Below are positions 23,409 through 31,291 of a stretch of DNA of 64,000 nt, piece after piece. The stretch's first letter is position 1; every line of letters starts with the position of its first letter. The notes beneath the pieces are model-generated. The model saw only the letters and a program-made list of their open reading frames with translations, was not told the origin of the DNA and made no database searches. Position numbers and translations under genes: made by a program. Origin of the DNA: Citreicoccus inhibens (GTDB taxonomy: Bacteria; Myxococcota; Myxococcia; Myxococcales; Myxococcaceae); contig NZ_JAHNZT010000032.1 of NCBI RefSeq assembly GCF_019039035.1, forward strand, positions 34,377-98,376. The letters run 5' to 3'.

Positions 23409-23473
23409 GTGAACGGGGCGGGCCCGGCATGCACATGGATCATTTCCGCCAGCATGTTTAGATGCCCGCCCCC

Positions 23474-24661
23474 ATGAGCTACCTCGTCCTCGCGCGCAAA
23501 TGGCGCCCGCAGAAGTTCGATGACATGACCGGCCAGGAGCACGTGGTCCGGACCATCGGGAACGCCATCAAGATGGACCGGGTCGCGCATGCGTACCTGT
23601 TCTGCGGGCCTCGTGGCGTGGGGAAGACGACAGCGGCGCGACTGCTCGCCAAGGCGCTCAACTGCGAGCAGGGCCCCACGGCCACGCCGTGTGGCACCTG
23701 CCGCGCGTGCACGGAGATCGCCGCGGGCACCAGCGTGGACGTGGCGGAGATCGACGGCGCCTCGAACAACGGCGTCGAGAACGTCCGCGAGATTCGCGAG
23801 AACGCCAAGTACCTGCCGCAGCGAGACCGGCACAAGATCTACATCATCGACGAGGTCCACATGCTCTCGGGGGCGGCGTTCAACGCGCTCCTGAAGACGC
23901 TGGAGGAGCCGCCCGGGCACGTGAAGTTCATCTTCGCGACCACCGAGGCGCACAAGCTCCCAGACACCATCCTCTCGCGCTGCCAGCGCCACAACTTCCG
24001 CCGCATCTCTGCGGCGCGGATGCTCCAGCGGCTCAAGGAGATTGGCCAGGCCGAGGGCGCGGGCATCTCGGACGCATCGCTGTCCATGGTGGTGCGCCAG
24101 TCCGAGGGCGGCATGCGTGACGCCCTCAGCTTGCTGGATCAAATCCTCGCCTCGTGCGGCCCCAACCCCACGGACGAAGCCGTGGCCGAGGCCCTGGGCG
24201 CCATCGACCGCACGGTGGTGCAGGACTTCGCCGAGGCGATGGTTCGCAAGGACGCCAAGCGCGTGCTGGAGCGCGTGGAGGAGGTCTTCAATCGCGGGCT
24301 GGACCTCAAGCGGCTCGCGGAGGAACTGGCGCTTCAATTGCGCCACCTCTTCGTCACCAAGGCGATTGGCGAAGCCCCCGCGGAGCTGTCCGAGTCCGAG
24401 CAGAAGTCGCTGCAAGGGCTCGCCAAGGAAGCAGACACCGCGCAGCTGTCGCGGCTGTTCGACGTGGTGCACGGCTGCATCTGGGACGTGTCGCGCGCGG
24501 CCCAGCCGAGACTCGCGCTGGAGATGGCGCTGCTCAAGGCCATCCAGCTTGCGCCAGCAGGCTCCATTCCGGAGCTGCTCGCCCGCGTGGACCGACTGAC
24601 CGCCAAGGCCGATTCCGGAGCGTCCGGAGGTCGCTCCGGCCCCGCGAACTTTCGCGTCTGA
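23474..24661 (+). CDS. dnaX: DNA polymerase III gamma-like DnaX (clamp loader ATPase)
   Basis: A 395-residue AAA+ clamp-loader subunit. The start at 23474 gives the canonical MSYLVLARKWRP; an ATG at 23462 is also in frame. Walker A is GPRGVGKTTAA (about 42-52), the zinc module has CX8CX2CX2C near 63-78, and the Walker B/sensor region holds DEVHMLSGAAFNALLKTLEEPP. Domains I-III are complete and the frame then stops at 24659-24661, so this ORF alone equals a gamma form. The tau region continues in another frame (see 24615-24661 and 24792-26288). It heads the classic dnaX-ybaB-recR order. Confidence 0.93.
   Translation: MSYLVLARKWRPQKFDDMTGQEHVVRTIGNAIKMDRVAHAYLFCGPRGVGKTTAARLLAKALNCEQGPTATPCGTCRACTEIAAGTSVDVAEIDGASNNGVENVREIRENAKYLPQRDRHKIYIIDEVHMLSGAAFNALLKTLEEPPGHVKFIFATTEAHKLPDTILSRCQRHNFRRISAARMLQRLKEIGQAEGAGISDASLSMVVRQSEGGMRDALSLLDQILASCGPNPTDEAVAEALGAIDRTVVQDFAEAMVRKDAKRVLERVEEVFNRGLDLKRLAEELALQLRHLFVTKAIGEAPAELSESEQKSLQGLAKEADTAQLSRLFDVVHGCIWDVSRAAQPRLALEMALLKAIQLAPAGSIPELLARVDRLTAKADSGASGGRSGPANFRV
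24615..24661 (+). promoter_or_regulatory. hairpin and putative frameshift zone in dnaX
   Basis: The gamma frame stops at 24659-24661; the tau frame is open from 24600. A change of frame (+1 or -2) can only occur between 24600 and 24661. Exactly there sits a perfect 8-bp inverted repeat, CCGGAGCG (24615-24622) and CGCTCCGG (24632-24639), whose loop contains the Shine-Dalgarno-like GGAGG (24626-24630). It is followed by CCC-G (24641-24644). Hairpins and internal Shine-Dalgarno sites stimulate programmed frameshifting; a sequencing or assembly indel at the hairpin would look the same. Confidence 0.5.
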
Positions 24662-24791
24662 GCGCCCCGCAGAGCCCCGCTCCACTTCGCCTCTTCACGA
24701 GAGCAGCGCACCGGCTGGGCCTCTGGCCCACGGCGGAGCTGCGCACACGTCCCCGCAGCACAGCGCGGGGAGTGGAAACACGCGCGCAGCC

Positions 24792-26288
24792 ATGCCGTCC
24801 CCGACAAGTGGCGGCACGACACAGTCCCCAGGCGCCTCCATTACGGCAGATGCGCCGCGAGGCTCGCGGCTGGTGGGTGACAGCGACCCACGTCCCCATG
24901 CGCCGCCGTTCGCGAATGGAGATGTGCATGCCTCGCCGCAGGCCCCATCAGCCCAGAGCGAAACTCGTGCATCCACCGCGGGCAGCGACACACGGGGAGC
25001 CTCACACTCGAACCCCACTGCACCTTCACTCGCGGGCAGCGACACTCGCGCAGCCCAGCACGCTGGCCACCCTGCCCCTTCGTTCGCGGGTGGTAACTCC
25101 CTGCCCCCTCAGTCCGCGCCGGGCAGTGTCGAACCCCATTCCTCCTCGTTCTCGGATCCGCGTGGCGCACCGCTCCCGACTTCGGTCATGGAGGGCCTGC
25201 CCCCGTCGGCTGCGCGTCCCCTGTCCTTCCTGAAGAATGGCGGAGCGGGCACCCCACCCCCGGCGCCTTCGCTCATCCCTGGTGAAGCATCGCCTCCCCG
25301 CGCGCCGGGGCCCGCGATGGACGACCTGCCGCCGTCGGCCGCGCGCCCGCTGTCGTTCCTTCGCAACGGGGCTCCCACTCCTGGCGCACCCGAGCCCCTC
25401 CCACCCGCATCGACGCAGGACCCGGCGGACCCGCCACCTCCTGGCTCGCGCCCGCTGTCCTTCCTGCGCAATGGCGCCGCGGGCACGACGGACGCTCGGC
25501 CTGCGCCCGTTGCGCCCCTGGGGGCCGCGCCACTTCCCCGCGCGACTGAGCCTGCGACCAGCCCCCCCATCGGGCCGACTCCGGTCTCCCGCCCGGCGGA
25601 GCCCGTGCCCACGGTGCGCGTGACCAACGTGCGGCGCCCGGAGCCCTCGGGGCCACCCGAGCCCCCGTTCCCGGCGGAAGAGGACGCGCGACTGTTCGCG
25701 GAGGAAGGCTCGGCTGAGGGCTGTGCTTCAGGCGAGTGCATCCCTGCCCCGGAGCCGGAAGCCCCCGAGCCGGAGCCCGACCCCGTTGCCCCCGCGCCTC
25801 GCGTCGGGAACGGCCGCGACAACCCCAACCTCTCGCTGCCCGAGCGCTGGCGTGCCGCGGTGGAGACCGTGAAGTCATCGTCGCCGCGTCACGGCGCGGC
25901 GCTCGCCAATGGCCGCATGCTCTCCATGCGCGCCGGGGAGATCATCCTGGGCTTCGCGCCCCAGGCCGGGTTCCACAAGAACGCCGTCACGTCGGCCTCG
26001 GGCAAGAGCACCGTTGACGCGGCCCTGGCCGACCACTTCGGCCGGCCCGTCAAGCTCACCATCCAGGACATCGCCGCCGAGCCCAACGGGGGCTCGCTGA
26101 GCATCGCCGAGCAGGACGCCCAGAGCCGCGCGGCGCACGAGAAGAGCACGGAGGGAAAGGTGCGGAATCACCCCTCGGTGCGCGCCGTGCTCCGGATGCT
26201 GGGGGGCGAAATCGAACACATCCAGGTGCTGGAAGCCGCGCGCCCGGCGGCCACCCCGTTGAGCGACACTCCCGAGGAGAGCCCCTGA
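24792..26288 (+). CDS. dnaX: DnaX tau C-terminal region in a shifted frame
   Basis: A 498-residue reading frame from the first ATG; the open frame runs back to 24600 with similar composition, overlapping the end of the gamma frame. It starts as a Pro/Ala/Ser-rich linker with three PSAARPLSFL(K/R)NG-type repeats and ends in a folded domain of about 150 residues (NLSLPERWRAAVETVKSS to IEHIQVLEAARP). The GEIILGFAPQAGFHKNAV and FGRPVKLTIQD elements resemble the alpha-binding C-terminal domain of tau. Its position between dnaX and ybaB supports being the tau half rather than an independent gene. Whether it is expressed by frameshifting, from its own start, or is an artefact cannot be settled here. 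Confidence 0.7.
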   Translation: MPSPTSGGTTQSPGASITADAPRGSRLVGDSDPRPHAPPFANGDVHASPQAPSAQSETRASTAGSDTRGASHSNPTAPSLAGSDTRAAQHAGHPAPSFAGGNSLPPQSAPGSVEPHSSSFSDPRGAPLPTSVMEGLPPSAARPLSFLKNGGAGTPPPAPSLIPGEASPPRAPGPAMDDLPPSAARPLSFLRNGAPTPGAPEPLPPASTQDPADPPPPGSRPLSFLRNGAAGTTDARPAPVAPLGAAPLPRATEPATSPPIGPTPVSRPAEPVPTVRVTNVRRPEPSGPPEPPFPAEEDARLFAEEGSAEGCASGECIPAPEPEAPEPEPDPVAPAPRVGNGRDNPNLSLPERWRAAVETVKSSSPRHGAALANGRMLSMRAGEIILGFAPQAGFHKNAVTSASGKSTVDAALADHFGRPVKLTIQDIAAEPNGGSLSIAEQDAQSRAAHEKSTEGKVRNHPSVRAVLRMLGGEIEHIQVLEAARPAATPLSDTPEESP

Positions 26289-26385
26289 CAACCCCCGCGC
26301 GCAACGGTAGGGTGCGCGTCACAGTCCCATGTCCGAGCGGGGCCATGCCGGCGCCCGCTCCCACGTCCGCGGACCGAGGAAGCAC

Positions 26386-26703
26386 ATGCCTGGCATCGAT
26401 TTGAACTACTTCATCCGGCAGGCGAACAAGCTGACGGAGAAGATCGAAGAGCGGAAGAAGCAGCTGGCGGACGAGACCGTCGAAGCCAAGGCCGGTGAGG
26501 GCCGCGTGACGGTGGTCGCCAACTGCGTGCAGGAGATTCGCAGCATCAAGATCGACAAGTCCGCCATCGACCCGAACGACCCGTCGATGCTCGAGGACCT
26601 CATCACCGCCGCCGTGAACGCCGCCCTGGCAAGCAGCCGCCAGCACATGCAGAGCGAGCTGGCCAAAATCTCCGGCGGCATCAAGATCCCCGGCATTAAC
26701 TAA
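26386..26703 (+). CDS. ybaB: YbaB/EbfC nucleoid-associated protein
   Basis: A 105-residue protein with the YbaB layout: a helical N terminus (FIRQANKLTEKIEERKKQL), a central beta sheet (AGEGRVTVVANCVQEIRSIKID) and a helical C terminus (MLEDLITAAVNAAL). YbaB dimers bind DNA non-specifically. I start it at 26386 (MPGIDLNYF) because GAGGA sits five bases upstream. It lies between dnaX and recR, the arrangement conserved across many bacteria. Confidence 0.93.
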   Translation: MPGIDLNYFIRQANKLTEKIEERKKQLADETVEAKAGEGRVTVVANCVQEIRSIKIDKSAIDPNDPSMLEDLITAAVNAALASSRQHMQSELAKISGGIKIPGIN

Positions 26704-26709
26704 GGCCGG

Positions 26710-27303
26710 ATGACGCCCGATCCGCTCAATCGACTCGTCGCGCAGCTCGCGAAGCTTCCGGGCATCGGCGAGAAGACGGCCCAGCGCCTCGCGTTCCACA
26801 TCCTGCGCGCGCCTGGCGAGTTCGCCGTCGACCTGTCGCAGGCCATCCGCGAGGTGAAGGAGAAGGTGCACCTGTGCACCCGCTGCTTCTCCCTCACCGA
26901 CTCGGAGCTGTGCGGCTTCTGCCGTGACTCGCGCCGCGAGGAGCGCGCGCTGTGCGTGGTGGAGACCTTCGCGGACCTGATGGCGCTGGAGCGCACCCGT
27001 GAGTTCAAGGGGCGCTACCACGTCCTGCACGGCGTGCTGTCCCCGCTGGAAGGCGTGGGCCCCGAGCAGCTTCGCATCAAGGAGCTGCTCGAGCGCCTCA
27101 ACGACAGCCGGGTGGAGGAGATCATCCTCGCCACCAACCCGGACGTGGAAGGGGAAGCCACCGCGCTCTACCTGACGCGCCTGCTCAAGCCGATGGGTCT
27201 GCGCCTCACCCGCATCGCCCAGGGCCTGCCCATGGGCGGCGACCTGGAGTTCGCGGACCAGGCCACCTTGGCCAAGGCGCTCTCCGCGAGGCGCGACCTC
27301 TGA
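26710..27303 (+). CDS. recR: recombination mediator RecR
   Basis: A 197-residue RecR with the expected parts: helix-hairpin-helix around LAKLPGIGEKTAQRLAFH (about 12-30), a four-Cys zinc finger (CTRCFSLTDSELCGFC, about 57-72), a Toprim domain beginning LCVVETFADLMALERT, and the C-terminal Walker-B-like tail. It acts with RecF/RecO to load RecA at gaps. It follows ybaB by six bases. The gene is convergent with the kinase gene. Confidence 0.96.
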   Translation: MTPDPLNRLVAQLAKLPGIGEKTAQRLAFHILRAPGEFAVDLSQAIREVKEKVHLCTRCFSLTDSELCGFCRDSRREERALCVVETFADLMALERTREFKGRYHVLHGVLSPLEGVGPEQLRIKELLERLNDSRVEEIILATNPDVEGEATALYLTRLLKPMGLRLTRIAQGLPMGGDLEFADQATLAKALSARRDL

Positions 27304-27310
27304 GGTTCGT

Positions 27311-27334
27311 GCCCGCTCTGACTCGAGAGCGGGC
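27311..27334. terminator. hairpin between convergent recR and kinase
   Basis: A perfect 9-bp stem (GCCCGCTCT at 27311-27319, AGAGCGGGC at 27326-27334) with a 6-base loop in the 36-base gap between two convergent stops. It probably serves both strands; no T-run. Confidence 0.55.
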
Positions 27335-27339
27335 GCCGC

Positions 27340-29286
27340 CTACTGTGTCACCCGCCAGGAGAACGGCATCATCACCGTGACCTCCTGGTCGCGGTGAGCC
27401 GGGAAACGCAGCCGCTGCGCCTGCGACTCCAGGCACCGCCCCACCTCGGTCGAAGCCAGCGGGCCCTTCGTGTCCGCGGTCACCTTCCCCGACGAGACGA
27501 TGCGAAGCTGAACCTGCACCTCGCCCTGGCTGGCGGGCAGGTCGGCCTTGAAGCGCTCGAAGCACGAGGTGATGCGCGAGCGCCCACCCGACACCACGCG
27601 CTGGATGTCGTCGATGCCCAGCGTCACCAGCTTCGCGGGCCGAGCCGCGCCCTTCGGATTGGGGTTCGCCGCGGGCTGCCGCGTGTCCGCCGCGAACGCG
27701 ACCGCGTCCTGCCCCGGCGTCCCCGTGCCCACGGCGGGAACGGCCACCTTGTCCGGCTCGGTCGGAGTCGCCCCCTCCGGAGTCGCCACCGAGCCCGGAG
27801 CCGCACCCGCGGCCGGATGCGCGGTCACGTCCGATGGCGTCGCGTCGCCCCCTGGCGAGGGAGCTGCCTCCGGAGGCTGAGCCGGCGCGGGCTCCACCGT
27901 GGGGGCCGCAGGCGGGACAGGAACAGCCGTCACGACCGCGGGGGCGGCAGGCTGCGCGTCCCCCGGCGCCCAGGCTCGCGCCACCACGAACGCACCGCCC
28001 GCGAGCACCAGTCCTCCCACCAGCCCCACGGCCAACGAGCGCCACCGGCGAGGCGCGGGAGCCATCTCCACGGGCCCGGACCGCGTGGGCGTTCCCGGAG
28101 CCTTGTCCGACTCAGACGAGACCGGTGGCACCCACGGCCGGCCCTGCACGGTGGCGCCATCTCCCGCCCCCGTCCGCACAGGCGCGGGAGCGGCTGAAAC
28201 GGGCGGCGGCGCGACGACGGGCGCCGCGGGCTGCGCCACGCCCTCCACCGCGGCCGAGACATTCAACGTCGCCAGCGTGGGGATCCGGGTGCGCTCGGTG
28301 AAGCGCTCCTCGCCAAAGTGCGAGCGCAGGAAGGCCGCGAGGGTCGTCGATGCGCCCGTGGCGCGCAGATGCTCCGCGAGGAAGATCTCCAGGTCCTGCG
28401 CGAACTCCTCGGCGGTGGCGTAGCGGTCATCGCGCTGACCCGCCATGGCCTTGAGGATGATGGCCTCCAAGACCTCGGGAAGGTCCGCGCGCAGCGTCCT
28501 CGGCGCCTCGAACTCGCCACGCGTCAGCGCGTTGAGGACGGCGAGATCATTGTCCCTCGCGAAGGGCCGCACATGGGTGACGGCCTCGTACAGACTGACG
28601 CCGAGCGCGAAGATGTCCGCGCGGCGGTCCACCTCCAGCCCCTGGGCCTGCTCCGGGGCCATGTACATGTACTTGCCCTTCACCACGCCGGTGCGCGTGT
28701 GCACCAGGCGCGACTCGGCCTTGGCGATGCCGAAGTCCAGCACCTTCACCTGGCCCTGGTAGGTCAGGTACAGGTTCGAGGGCGAGATGTCCCGATGCAC
28801 CACGTGCAGCGGCTGGCCCTGCTCGTTGGTGAACTCATGAGCGTGGTGCAGGCCGTGCGCCGCATCGATGAGGACCCGCAGCACCACGGGCAGCGGCACG
28901 TACTGACGGCGGCGCCCCGCCAGCCGCAGCGTCGTGGAGAAGTCCTCGCCCGCGAGGTACTCCATGCAGATGTAGTAGCAGCCGTCCGTGAACCCCAGCT
29001 CGTGGATCTGGATGATGTTCGGATGGGAGAGCTTGGCCGCGAGCCGCGCCTCGTCTCGGAACATCTCCACGAAGTCGGGGATGTTGGACAGGTGCGGCAG
29101 CATGCGCTTGATGACGACGTTGCGCTCGAAGCCGTCGGTGCCGAGCAGCTTGGCCAGGAAGATTTCCGCCATCCCGCCCTCGGCCAGCTTCCGCACGAGC
29201 ACATACTGGCCATAGGGCCGCAGCAGGGGCGTGTCGGACGCGCCGGAGTTCTCCGGAATGGGGACGGTGGGCTGGGGGGGTGACAT
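27340..29286 (-). CDS. Ser/Thr kinase with AgmX/PglI-type C terminus
   Basis: A 648-residue membrane kinase. Kinase domain about 25-290: glycine loop LAEGGMAEIFLAK, ATP lysine NVVIKRML, catalytic VHRDISPSN, DFG, and APE in MYMAPEQAQG. A Pro-rich juxtamembrane part leads to one transmembrane helix (about 405-428). The extracytoplasmic part is an Ala/Pro linker then a domain of about 95 residues with paired Cys (ITSCFERF...GRCLESQAQRLRFP), the AgmX/PglI or TonB-like C-terminal domain also found in the protein at 42642-43988. It starts four bases after the FecR-domain gene. It probably couples an envelope signal or complex to cytoplasmic phosphorylation. Confidence 0.9.
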   Translation of the reverse strand: MSPPQPTVPIPENSGASDTPLLRPYGQYVLVRKLAEGGMAEIFLAKLLGTDGFERNVVIKRMLPHLSNIPDFVEMFRDEARLAAKLSHPNIIQIHELGFTDGCYYICMEYLAGEDFSTTLRLAGRRRQYVPLPVVLRVLIDAAHGLHHAHEFTNEQGQPLHVVHRDISPSNLYLTYQGQVKVLDFGIAKAESRLVHTRTGVVKGKYMYMAPEQAQGLEVDRRADIFALGVSLYEAVTHVRPFARDNDLAVLNALTRGEFEAPRTLRADLPEVLEAIILKAMAGQRDDRYATAEEFAQDLEIFLAEHLRATGASTTLAAFLRSHFGEERFTERTRIPTLATLNVSAAVEGVAQPAAPVVAPPPVSAAPAPVRTGAGDGATVQGRPWVPPVSSESDKAPGTPTRSGPVEMAPAPRRWRSLAVGLVGGLVLAGGAFVVARAWAPGDAQPAAPAVVTAVPVPPAAPTVEPAPAQPPEAAPSPGGDATPSDVTAHPAAGAAPGSVATPEGATPTEPDKVAVPAVGTGTPGQDAVAFAADTRQPAANPNPKGAARPAKLVTLGIDDIQRVVSGGRSRITSCFERFKADLPASQGEVQVQLRIVSSGKVTADTKGPLASTEVGRCLESQAQRLRFPAHRDQEVTVMMPFSWRVTQ

Positions 29287-29290
29287 CGCC

Positions 29291-31291
29291 TCAGGGCCCT
29301 CGCTGTTTCAGGGTGCGCACCGTCTGAACCGCCGGGGCACCGGGACGACTCATCTTAAACACCAGCATCGGCGGCGTTCCCACGGGGACCGACCAGATAT
29401 CGAACCGGTGCTTGCCGTCCAGCGTCACCGGACGTCCGTTGATGGACAGGTGCGAGTCCACCGGAGCCACCCCCGTCGCGCGAATCTTCGCCGCCGCCGG
29501 CTGGCCGTTGCGGGGGGACTCGATGACCAGCTCCTGCACGGAGTTGTCATAGATGAGCTCCAGCTTGTTCATCCGTCCGCCCTGGAGCGCCGCCCCCGCC
29601 GAGGACAGCGGCGTCACCGACCACAGGTAGCTGCCCTCACGCAGCGCGCCCGCGTCCAGCGCGGCGTGCGTGTCCGAGACGGTGCGCTCGGCGACCGGAG
29701 AGGACAGCTCGCCCACGAGGTAGACCGCGACGCGGTAGCTCGTCGCGCGTGCCTCCGCGCCGTAGGTGAAGGTCACCGCGGGAGGCTTGTCCTGGTAGAA
29801 GATGGTCGTCTTCTCCGGGCCCTCGGGCACCACGTTGCGCAGCCGCGCCAGCTCCTTGGGCGCCTCTTCGGGAGCAAAGCGCACACTGCCCGCCGAGACC
29901 TGCGTGCCGTCCGGCTTGCGCACGCGCCAATACAGCGCGCCGCGCGCCGGTGCCGCCACGTTGACGAAGGGCTGATGCACCAGGCCCGTCAAGATTGGCC
30001 GCGTGAAGGCCGAGTCCTGCGCCACGTCCACCACCGCATCCCCCGCGCCCTCCCAGGTGAGCGCCACCTGGCCCAGGCCCTTGTGGAACACCTCCCCGTT
30101 GTCGCCGGGAGCCAGCTCCATCGCGGCCCGCTCCAACAGCTCGACCCGAGGCGCCGCCGTGCCCGAGGACTCCACCGTGGCTCGCTCCCCCGCCCGCAGC
30201 GGCTGCCGAGCCTCGCCGCGCACCAGGGTGACATCCCCCGCCTGCGCCTCCACGAGCAGCCCCGACGCCGTCCGCTGCACCGCGAGACGCGCCGCCCCCG
30301 CGCCCTCCAGCGACAGGGTCGGCAGCACCACGCGGCTCGAGCGCCCCGCGGCCAACTGCAACCCGAGCGAGCCCTTGCGCAAGTCCAACCGAGTCTCGTC
30401 CGAAGTACCGCCCTGCCCCGCGCCCTCGAGCACCGCCTCCGAGCCCGAGGTGAGCGACAGCAGCGACGCGCTGTCTCGCAGGGTCAGCACCGCCGTGCCG
30501 CTGCGCACGCGAACACCGTCGCCCGCGGCCAGCTCCTCGCCGTCCTTGCGCACCCAACGCCACCGCGCCGACCCCTTCGACTTCACCTCCGCGCGTCCAG
30601 ACGCCGTCCGCAGCGTCACGGAGATGGGCGCCAACTCAACGACGCGCGCGGCCCGCCCCACCACCTGCGCGCGCCCCGAGGCGACCTCCACGGACTCACC
30701 CGCGTCGGCGCGGAGCGTCTGGCCGTCCTTGGAGACGAACTCGATGGCGCCCAGCTTCACCTCGACGTGCGCGGCGTCCTCGGCCACGCGCACGCTCACC
30801 TCGCTCGGCTCCGAGCCCACCCGCGTGAGGCCAAAGGGCGTGAGGATGCTCAACGCCACCCGCGTCGGAGCGGCGCTTCCCGAGCCGGAGCCCACGCTCG
30901 TGCCAGCCGACGCCGGGACGCGCGACAGCACCACGCCGCGCGCCACCGTCAGCACGATGCCCTGCGAGTCCGAGCCCAGCGCGAAGCGCGCCTCCGAGCC
31001 CACGTCCACCGTGTGCCCGTCCGCGAAGCGCACCGTGGCCTTGCCATCCGCCCCGGTCTCCACCGCGTCGCCCGCGTACAAGGTCCCCGCGACCACCGGG
31101 CCCGTGCTCCCCGCGCGAGACAGCCGGACATCCCCGGCCACACCCTCCAACTGCGCCAGCACCACGGCCGAGCCCGCATCCACGGGTCCGGCGGCGGCCA
31201 CAGGCGCGTGAGCGGGCGGAGGCGGCGTCTGCGGATCGCCACAGCCGGAGGCGACCACCAGGGACAGCATCAGGACGCGCGCGGAGTTCAC
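29291..31291 (-). CDS. FecR-domain lipoprotein
   Basis: A 666-residue protein with a GTG start overlapping the upstream stop (GTGA). A lipobox (VVASGC, Cys 17) makes it a lipoprotein. Two or more FecR-type segments follow: GDVRLSRAG...DAVETGADGKATVRFADGHTVDVG near 55-110, and a second set from about 215 (GVRVRSGTAVLTLRDSA). The C-terminal half contains fibronectin-like pieces (VAVYLVGELSSPVAERTV) and a terminal glucodextranase-B-like segment. FecR domains outside iron signalling are common in myxobacterial envelope proteins. It lies in a three-gene unit with the kinase downstream; a structural or ligand-sensing partner for it is plausible. Confidence 0.8.
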   Translation of the reverse strand: MNSARVLMLSLVVASGCGDPQTPPPPAHAPVAAAGPVDAGSAVVLAQLEGVAGDVRLSRAGSTGPVVAGTLYAGDAVETGADGKATVRFADGHTVDVGSEARFALGSDSQGIVLTVARGVVLSRVPASAGTSVGSGSGSAAPTRVALSILTPFGLTRVGSEPSEVSVRVAEDAAHVEVKLGAIEFVSKDGQTLRADAGESVEVASGRAQVVGRAARVVELAPISVTLRTASGRAEVKSKGSARWRWVRKDGEELAAGDGVRVRSGTAVLTLRDSASLLSLTSGSEAVLEGAGQGGTSDETRLDLRKGSLGLQLAAGRSSRVVLPTLSLEGAGAARLAVQRTASGLLVEAQAGDVTLVRGEARQPLRAGERATVESSGTAAPRVELLERAAMELAPGDNGEVFHKGLGQVALTWEGAGDAVVDVAQDSAFTRPILTGLVHQPFVNVAAPARGALYWRVRKPDGTQVSAGSVRFAPEEAPKELARLRNVVPEGPEKTTIFYQDKPPAVTFTYGAEARATSYRVAVYLVGELSSPVAERTVSDTHAALDAGALREGSYLWSVTPLSSAGAALQGGRMNKLELIYDNSVQELVIESPRNGQPAAAKIRATGVAPVDSHLSINGRPVTLDGKHRFDIWSVPVGTPPMLVFKMSRPGAPAVQTVRTLKQRGP

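Noticed and set aside
24600..24661. E. coli-type A-rich slippery heptamer for dnaX -1 frameshifting.
   Set aside because: No A or T run exists in the overlap, and the required shift is +1 or -2, so the E. coli mechanism cannot apply.
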